Of a DNA stretch of 28,337 bases, positions 24,321 to 28,337 are shown piece by piece (within the stretch, counting starts at the first letter, position 1; each line of letters opens with the position of its first letter). The stretch is from an uncultured Collinsella sp. (GTDB lineage: Bacteria > Actinomycetota > Coriobacteriia > Coriobacteriales > Coriobacteriaceae): the NCBI GenBank assembly GCA_937937835.1, contig CALDBJ010000044.1:1-28337 (forward strand). The letters run 5' to 3'. The notes beneath the pieces were generated by a model, which was not told the DNA's origin, made no database searches, and worked only from the letters and a program-made list of their open reading frames with translations. Position numbers and translations under genes: made by a program.

Positions 24321-25622
24321 ATGGATCAAACACAGACGAGCAATAGCGCTCCCCTGCCCATGCAAGCCACTCCCCAACCGGAGCAAATGACCGTTTTACC
24401 TGCACAAAAACCCCTGGTAACCATTGTGCACGCATCAGTTGGATCGGGCCACAAAGCCGCCGCCAACGCGATTGCACAAGCATTTGACCTTATCCGCGGC
24501 ACCAAGGGAATCCCTGAGGATATTGAAATTGAAGTGCTCGATATCCTTGATTTTGGACGTATTATATTCGACGGCAATAAGACCGCGGCTTCTTTTACGG
24601 GAGCCACACGCCCCATTTACGACCTGACCTGGCGATATACGCTTACGGGGCATCTTCTCTGGGGTGGCGGCACGGCATGGTCGCGAATTATGTTCCCCGC
24701 CTTCAACGAATATATTCGTCGCCGCAGGCCTATAGCCGTGGTCGCAACGCACATCACAGCAGCCAATGTTGCCGTGGGTGCCCGCGTTATTACGGGTATC
24801 GATTATCCGGTCATCTGCGTACCAACAGACTATGAAGTCGAAGGCTTTTGGCCCCACAAGGACACCGACCTGTTCTGCGTGGCCAACGAGTTTATGGCCG
24901 AAACGCTGCGCCCCCGCAAAGTTCCCGAGTCAAAGATCCGCATAACGGGCATCCCCATCCGAGCCGGTTTCGATTCAAATTACGATCGCGAGGAAGAGCT
25001 GAGCAAGTTCAATCTCCCCATAGACAAAACCGTCGTATTGGTGATGGCCGGCGCCAGTTTGCCCCAACCATACGTGCGTTTCCGTGCCGCGATGGACCAC
25101 ACGCTCCCCTTCTTACGCAGCTTTGAGGACATGCACTTTGTCTTTTTACCGGGCAAGGATAAGGAATACGCCGCCCGACTCAAGACGCTCTTCGACGCCA
25201 TGAAGCTCGACAACGTCACGGTTCTGGACTACGTGGACGACATGGCGGCCCTCATGCACGGCTGCGACCTGGCAATCCTCAAATCAGGCGGACTCACGGT
25301 CACCGAGTGCCTGTGCGCTCATCTGCCGATGATCCTGCTGGGCAAATCATACGGTCAGGAAAAGGCCAACACCACGATGCTTACCGGCATGGGCGCCAGC
25401 ATGCACGTCACCACCGCACGCGAGCTCATCGTGACGCTTCGTCACCTGCACGACCACCCTGAGTCGCTCAAAGCGCTACTCATCAACGGCGAAGTACTAC
25501 GCCGCCCCCACGCAGCCGAGGACATCGCCATCGCAACCATGGAGCTAGTAGGCAAACCCCAAAAGCGCAAACGAGCCTTCTGCCGCTTCTACTGGGGCGG
25601 AAAACCTGCTCATATCAGGTAG
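24321..25622 (+). CDS. MGDG-synthase-type glycosyltransferase (GT28)
   Basis: A 433-residue glycosyltransferase similar to monogalactosyldiacylglycerol synthase and UgtP, expected to put sugars on diacylglycerol to form membrane glycolipids or lipoteichoic-acid anchors. After a Gln/Pro/Thr-rich tail of about 30 residues, HASVGSGHKAAANAI is the N-terminal lipid-acceptor motif. VATHITAANVAVG, CVPTDYEVEGFW and RITGIPIRAGF follow. LKSGGLTVTECLCAHLPMIL (from about 320) is the nucleotide-sugar motif. AAGGGGAG precedes ATG 24321. Lipid substrate and sugar cannot be told from sequence alone. Confidence 0.88.
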   Translation: MDQTQTSNSAPLPMQATPQPEQMTVLPAQKPLVTIVHASVGSGHKAAANAIAQAFDLIRGTKGIPEDIEIEVLDILDFGRIIFDGNKTAASFTGATRPIYDLTWRYTLTGHLLWGGGTAWSRIMFPAFNEYIRRRRPIAVVATHITAANVAVGARVITGIDYPVICVPTDYEVEGFWPHKDTDLFCVANEFMAETLRPRKVPESKIRITGIPIRAGFDSNYDREEELSKFNLPIDKTVVLVMAGASLPQPYVRFRAAMDHTLPFLRSFEDMHFVFLPGKDKEYAARLKTLFDAMKLDNVTVLDYVDDMAALMHGCDLAILKSGGLTVTECLCAHLPMILLGKSYGQEKANTTMLTGMGASMHVTTARELIVTLRHLHDHPESLKALLINGEVLRRPHAAEDIAIATMELVGKPQKRKRAFCRFYWGGKPAHIR

Positions 25623-25632
25623 ACGAAAGTCC

Positions 25633-25736
25633 GCTGCTCAGCGGGAGCCGCCCATATATCATTCCATGCTCAAACATTCTCGCTGCGCTGCGAAACTGCG
25701 CGTGGAACGATATATGGGCGGCTCCCGCTGAGCAGC
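25633..25736 (-). repeat. Long hairpin element, copy 1
   Basis: Arms of 34 bases (25633-25666 and 25703-25736) pair at 33 positions around a 36-base loop (25667-25702). On the minus strand the loop starts CGCGCAGTTTCGCAG and ends GCGAGAATGTTTGAGCA. The same loop, one short block apart, recurs in copy 2 on the plus strand. No T run follows on either strand. On the minus strand the single non-Watson-Crick pair is G-U; on the plus strand it would be A-C. Confidence 0.9.
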
Positions 25737-25814
25737 TACGTTTACTTACTAGCAGCTACTTCGGTATCCCCTCCATTAGAACCTGCAAAGGTAAAACAGG
25801 AAAATATAAATAGA

Positions 25815-25861
25815 GTTAGTCGATGCGACAAAGGAGGCATCCCTTTATCGCATCGGCTAAC
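25815..25861. repeat. Hairpin between the two long elements
   Basis: GTTAGTCGATGCGA (25815-25828) and TCGCATCGGCTAAC (25848-25861) pair with one G-T wobble. Inside, AAAGG and CCTTT extend the stem around loop AGGCATC. It shares no sequence with the long elements. The minus-strand side is U-rich (TCTATTTATATTTT), so it could be a weak terminator for dut; the plus-strand side is not convincing. Confidence 0.7.
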
Positions 25862-25893
25862 TAGAAAGATTGTTTTATGTCAAGCATGTAGCC

Positions 25894-25991
25894 CTTTCGC
25901 CTGAGCCCCATACATATCGTCCCGCGCGCAGTTTCGCAGTGAAGCGAGAATGTTTGAGCACGGGATGATATGTATGGGGCTCAGGCGAAAG
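25894..25991 (+). repeat. Long hairpin element, copy 2
   Basis: Arms of 31 bases (25894-25924 and 25961-25991) pair with a single G-U wobble around a 36-base loop (25925-25960). The loop starts CGCGCAGTTTCGCAG and ends GCGAGAATGTTTGAGCA; it differs from copy 1 only in the middle (TGA for CGC). The stem next to the loop is also similar to copy 1, but the outer arms are different sequence and still complementary to each other. Confidence 0.9.
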
Positions 25992-26011
25992 CGGGATCCG
26001 TGCGCCCCTGC

Positions 26012-26060
26012 GAAGCGAGAATGTTTGAGCATGGAATGATATGTGTGAGAGGCGGGCGGG
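26012..26060 (+). repeat. Long hairpin element, copy 3 (right half only)
   Basis: GAAGCGAGAATGTTTGAGCA (26012-26031) is the right half of the copy 2 loop, followed by TGGAATGATATGTGTG, similar to the right stems of copies 1 and 2. No matching left arm is present nearby, so this copy cannot form the full hairpin. It ends 16 bases before the dut stop codon. Confidence 0.75.
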
Positions 26061-26075
26061 AGAGATACGAGCGCC

Positions 26076-26519
26076 CTAGGCGACGCCGCTGGAGCCGAAG
26101 CCTCCGTTGCCTCGGTCGGTTTCGTCTAGTTCTTCTACTTCTATGAGGTTGACCGTGGGGACTTCTTGGATGACAAGTTGGGCTATGCGGTCGCCTTTGT
26201 TGATTTGGATGTTGTTGGAGGGATCCAGGTTAATGAGGATAACCTTGAGTTCTCCTCGGTAGTGGGCGTCGATGAGGCCCGGCGTATTGACTATAGACAG
26301 GCCCTGCTTGATGGCCAAGCCGCTGCGGGGCTGGACGAAGCCGGCGTAGCCATCGGGCAGGGCGATGGCCAGCCCGGTAGAGACCAGACGACGTTCGAAG
26401 GGCTTCAGGACGCAGTCCTCGTTGGAGCGCAGATCCAAGCCGGCATCGGTGGGATGGGCGTATTTGGGAAGCTCGACGGTGGGGTCGAGACGCTTTATGT
26501 TGACGGTAATGCAGGACAT
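26076..26519 (-). CDS. dut: Deoxyuridine 5'-triphosphate nucleotidohydrolase
   Basis: Hydrolyses dUTP to dUMP, keeping uracil out of DNA and supplying dUMP for dTMP. A 147-residue trimeric-type dUTPase with all five motifs: DAGLDLRS, PRSGLA, PGLIDAHYRGEL, GDRIAQLVI and RGNGGFGSSG. The start at 26519 is 4 bases after the nrdR stop, with AAGGTGA overlapping that stop as ribosome-binding site, so the two are probably one transcript. Confidence 0.96.
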   Translation of the reverse strand: MSCITVNIKRLDPTVELPKYAHPTDAGLDLRSNEDCVLKPFERRLVSTGLAIALPDGYAGFVQPRSGLAIKQGLSIVNTPGLIDAHYRGELKVILINLDPSNNIQINKGDRIAQLVIQEVPTVNLIEVEELDETDRGNGGFGSSGVA

Positions 26520-26523
26520 GGAA

Positions 26524-26967
26524 TCACCTTAGCTTGTCGAGCTCTTGCAGAAACTCATCGACGTCTTTGAAATCGCGGTAGACCGAGGCAAAGCGAATGT
26601 ACGCCACCTTATCGATCTTGGCCAAGCGCTTGAGCACCATGTCACCCAACTCATGCGACGTAACGGCCGTCAGCGTGCGAGAGCGCAGCTCGACCTCGAT
26701 ATCGTCGATAATCTCATTGAGCTTCTTAGTGTCGATATCGCGCTTGATGGTGGCACGCATCAAGCCGACGAGCAGCTTATTGCGATCGAACCGCTGCTTA
26801 GTTCCGTCCGATTTAATGACCTCAATTGGGTCTTCGCATCGCTCGAACGTTGTAAAGCGGTAGTTACACGAGCAACATTCGCGACGGCGTTTAATGGTGT
26901 TATTTGACTCCTGCATACGGGAATCAACGACGCGGGTATGTGCCTTGCCGCATTTAGGACAGCGCAT
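26524..26967 (-). CDS. nrdR: Transcriptional repressor NrdR
   Basis: Represses ribonucleotide reductase genes in response to dATP/ATP. A 147-residue protein with an N-terminal zinc ribbon, MRCPKCGKAH (Cys3, Cys6) and ECCSCNYRF (Cys31, Cys34), then an ATP-cone with VIKSDGTKQRFDRNKLLVGL. AGGAGGT lies just before the ATG at 26967. The start codon and adjacent bases are part of an 11-bp inverted repeat that could hide the initiation region. No nrd genes are in the window. Confidence 0.96.
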   Translation of the reverse strand: MRCPKCGKAHTRVVDSRMQESNNTIKRRRECCSCNYRFTTFERCEDPIEVIKSDGTKQRFDRNKLLVGLMRATIKRDIDTKKLNEIIDDIEVELRSRTLTAVTSHELGDMVLKRLAKIDKVAYIRFASVYRDFKDVDEFLQELDKLR

Positions 26968-27005
26968 GGTACCTCCTCTTAAACGATAACAAGAGTACCA
27001 TGCGC
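26962..27005 (-). promoter_or_regulatory. Inverted repeat enclosing the nrdR start codon
   Basis: GCGCATGGTAC (complement at 26995-27005) and GTACCATGCGC (26962-26972 on the minus strand, including the nrdR ATG) are perfectly complementary 11-mers. TCTT and AAGA can extend the stem inward, and the loop region holds the AGGAGG. Folding the mRNA would sequester the start codon. Confidence 0.6.
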
Positions 27006-27018
27006 AGCGCGATAATGA

Positions 27019-27471
27019 TTACGAACGAGCAGGAACCTTAAGATGCGCACTGGCGGCGAGCGAACCATGCTCCAGATGATTGACGTTACGGATCATGTCG
27101 GAAGTCTCTTGCGTGGAAAGGCCTTCGATTGGATATTCCTCGGCAAGCGACCAAAGAGAATCACCAGGCTGAACGCGAATGGTCTCGTAGGTAACGTTGG
27201 AAACGGACTCGGCATACGCGGCGTGACGAGCGCTAAAGACCGACGTAGCGAGGACAAAAAAGAGCGTGAGCGCAACGGCGACGGCAACAATCGTCGAGAC
27301 CTTCAGGGCAGCGGGAGTCGGCGCGGCAACAGCATACTGAGTGCGAGCAGACTTTACGGGCAAAGGCTGATAACCGGAACGTCCACCCTTGACAACAGTA
27401 AAAGCGGGCGCGGCAGGCGTCTCGAGCTTAAGGGCGAGGTTTCCCTGGACCATATTCGTTGCGTTCATCAT
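27019..27471 (-). CDS. Membrane-anchored LysM protein, ChiZ/YneA-like
   Basis: A 150-residue protein with a cytoplasmic tail of about 57 residues, one transmembrane helix (about 58-80) and an external LysM-like domain, TIRVQPGDSLWSLAEEYPIE to the end. It is divergent from lexA with LexA boxes between, as are the DNA-damage-induced division inhibitors YneA in Bacillus and Rv2719c/ChiZ in Mycobacterium. A role in stopping division during SOS is inference from this context. AGAGGAGAAC precedes the ATG at 27471; ATG 27468 is an alternative. nrdR follows 51 bases downstream. Confidence 0.85.
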   Translation of the reverse strand: MMNATNMVQGNLALKLETPAAPAFTVVKGGRSGYQPLPVKSARTQYAVAAPTPAALKVSTIVAVAVALTLFFVLATSVFSARHAAYAESVSNVTYETIRVQPGDSLWSLAEEYPIEGLSTQETSDMIRNVNHLEHGSLAASAHLKVPARS

Positions 27472-27538
27472 GTTCTCCTCTCGCGTGTTTTGCTGAGAAC
27501 AGTTTTATCAAGCCGCGCGGACAAAAATGTCTAGCGCG

Positions 27539-27552
27539 AGAACGAATGTTCG
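27539..27552. promoter_or_regulatory. LexA (SOS) box 1
   Basis: AGAACGAATGTTCG matches the Gram-positive LexA consensus CGAAC-N4-GTTCG except at the first base. It is the box nearest to the LysM gene. Confidence 0.75.
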
Positions 27553-27566
27553 GTTATTATTATCTT

Positions 27567-27580
27567 CGAACAGTTGTTCC
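27567..27580. promoter_or_regulatory. LexA (SOS) box 2
   Basis: CGAACAGTTGTTCC matches CGAAC-N4-GTTCG except at the last base. It begins exactly 28 bases after box 1. Confidence 0.8.
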
Positions 27581-27594
27581 TGTCAAGCAAAATT

Positions 27595-27608
27595 CGAACA
27601 TTTGTTTG
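27595..27608. promoter_or_regulatory. LexA (SOS) box 3
   Basis: CGAACATTTGTTTG matches CGAAC-N4-GTTCG except at one base. It begins exactly 28 bases after box 2 and lies 23 bases before the lexA start codon, well placed for autorepression. Confidence 0.8.
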
Positions 27609-27631
27609 ACATGGGTAGAGAGGATGCCCTG

Positions 27632-28276
27632 ATGGCTCGCAAAATTACCAAGCGTCAGCAGCAAATTTACGACTTCATCAAGGAATATCAGCAGGAGAAG
27701 GGTTATCCGCCCAGCGTGCGCGAGATGGCTTCTGCCGTGGGCCTATCCTCTCCCAGCACCGTGCACGCCCATCTCTCTGCCCTGGAGGCGCGCGGGCTAC
27801 TCAAGCGCGATGCCACCAAACCGCGTGCCCTGGAACTCTTTAACGAGGACGGTTCCTCTGTCTCAATTTCTAAATCTGACGAGCCCACCGCACCTCGCGG
27901 AACGGTCTCGCTACCGCTCGTTGGTCGCGTCGCGGCTGGGATTCCCATTCTGGCCGAGCAGAATATCGAAGACACTTTTACTATCCCGACCGAAATCGCC
28001 ACTGATCAGGGTTCCTTTATCCTTGAGGTGCATGGGAGCTCAATGATCAATGTCGGCATCTTCAATGGCGATTACATCATCGTCCGTGAACAAAAGAGTG
28101 CCATGAACGGCGAAATTGTCGTGGCCATGATTGATGGTTCAGCGACCGTCAAGACGTTCTACAAGGAGCAGGGACGCGTACGCCTGCAGCCCGAGAATGA
28201 CACCATGGAGCCTATCTATGCAACGAATCCCATCATCTTGGGCAAAGTCGTCGGCTTAATGCGCCGGTTCTCGTAA
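27632..28276 (+). CDS. lexA: LexA repressor
   Basis: The SOS repressor, a 214-residue protein that cuts itself when RecA is activated. The N-terminal winged helix has SVREMASAVGLSSPSTVHAH. The cleavage site is Ala102-Gly103 in GRVAAGIP. The Ser-Lys dyad is Ser137 in HGSSMINVG and Lys174 in ATVKTFY. Start ATG 27632 is chosen because AGAGAGG at 27617-27623 is well spaced and MARKITKRQQ is the normal family opening; ATG 27611 is less likely. Three LexA boxes upstream indicate autoregulation. Confidence 0.96.
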   Translation: MARKITKRQQQIYDFIKEYQQEKGYPPSVREMASAVGLSSPSTVHAHLSALEARGLLKRDATKPRALELFNEDGSSVSISKSDEPTAPRGTVSLPLVGRVAAGIPILAEQNIEDTFTIPTEIATDQGSFILEVHGSSMINVGIFNGDYIIVREQKSAMNGEIVVAMIDGSATVKTFYKEQGRVRLQPENDTMEPIYATNPIILGKVVGLMRRFS

Positions 28277-28337
28277 TGCAAAAACGCATCACCATCTTTG
28301 ATACCGTCCGCGGGTTTACGATGATTTCAATGGCAGG
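28276..28337 (+). CDS. Acyltransferase-like membrane protein (DUF1624 type), partial
   Basis: Begins at ATG 28276, sharing the last A of the lexA stop (TAATG), and runs off the window. The 20 visible residues, MQKRITIFDTVRGFTMISMA, match the opening of heparan-alpha-glucosaminide N-acetyltransferase-like (DUF1624/acyltransferase-3-like) membrane proteins, whose first helix follows an RxxxxDxxRG motif. Too short to be certain. The overlap suggests co-transcription with lexA. Confidence 0.6.
   Translation, partial: MQKRITIFDTVRGFTMISMA

Noticed and set aside
25633..25736. Ordinary bidirectional terminator for the glycosyltransferase gene
   Set aside because: No T run follows the stem on either strand, and the loop is conserved between copies, which a terminator does not need.
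25633..26060. CRISPR array
   Set aside because: Only two and a half repeat units in opposite orientation, with irregular spacing and no cas genes; the repeats are long self-complementary hairpins.
27494..27507. Possible fourth LexA box (GAGAACAGTTTTAT)
   Set aside because: Only the left half fits the consensus, and it is out of the 28-bp register of the other three.

Overview
The window looks like chromosomal housekeeping DNA from a high-GC Gram-positive bacterium, most likely a Coriobacteriia gut actinobacterium close to Collinsella. That assignment is inference. It rests on GC-rich codon use, on gene pairs typical of Actinomycetota (pgsA / FHA GarA-like / MerR FtsR-like; lexA / LysM protein / nrdR; Nif3 / zinc-ribbon coiled coil), and on LexA boxes of the CGAAC-N4-GTTCG type. 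No phage, plasmid, transposase or CRISPR genes are visible.

Positions 1-17125 form one long co-directional plus-strand cluster with tiny gaps or overlaps. In order it holds an ABC-F ATPase broken by a frameshift, a small membrane protein, an M50 protease, scpA, scpB, rluB, cmk, a PlsC-like acyltransferase, ispH, a DUF512 radical-SAM protein, der, plsY, gpsA, rpe, a cysteine desulfurase, a Nif3 protein, a zinc-ribbon coiled-coil protein and coaBC. It combines chromosome segregation, ribosome maturation and phospholipid precursor synthesis (gpsA, plsY, PlsC-like). A tRNA-Pro(GGG) with its own promoter and terminator follows at 17206-17282.

Positions 17283-21393 hold pgsA-like, a GarA/OdhI-like FHA protein, an FtsR-like MerR regulator, apt and a secreted NlpC/P60 hydrolase. 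A terminator and a perfect 16-bp-arm palindrome precede degV. The minus-strand pair DUF1836 and trxB follows, then a plus-strand MGDG-synthase-type glycosyltransferase.

The 453-bp gene-free stretch 25623-26075 is the most unusual part. It holds two long near-perfect hairpins in opposite orientation. They share an almost identical 36-nt loop and a conserved stem base next to it, but have different, internally complementary outer arms. A third, half copy and an unrelated hairpin lie beside them. This looks like a dispersed structured repeat family that I do not recognise.

The right end is an SOS/dNTP module: dut, nrdR and a LysM membrane protein on the minus strand, divergent from lexA, with three LexA-type boxes spaced exactly 28 bp apart between them. 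An acyltransferase-like gene starts at 28276 and runs off the window. All positions come from reading the sequence by eye; no database search or folding program was run.
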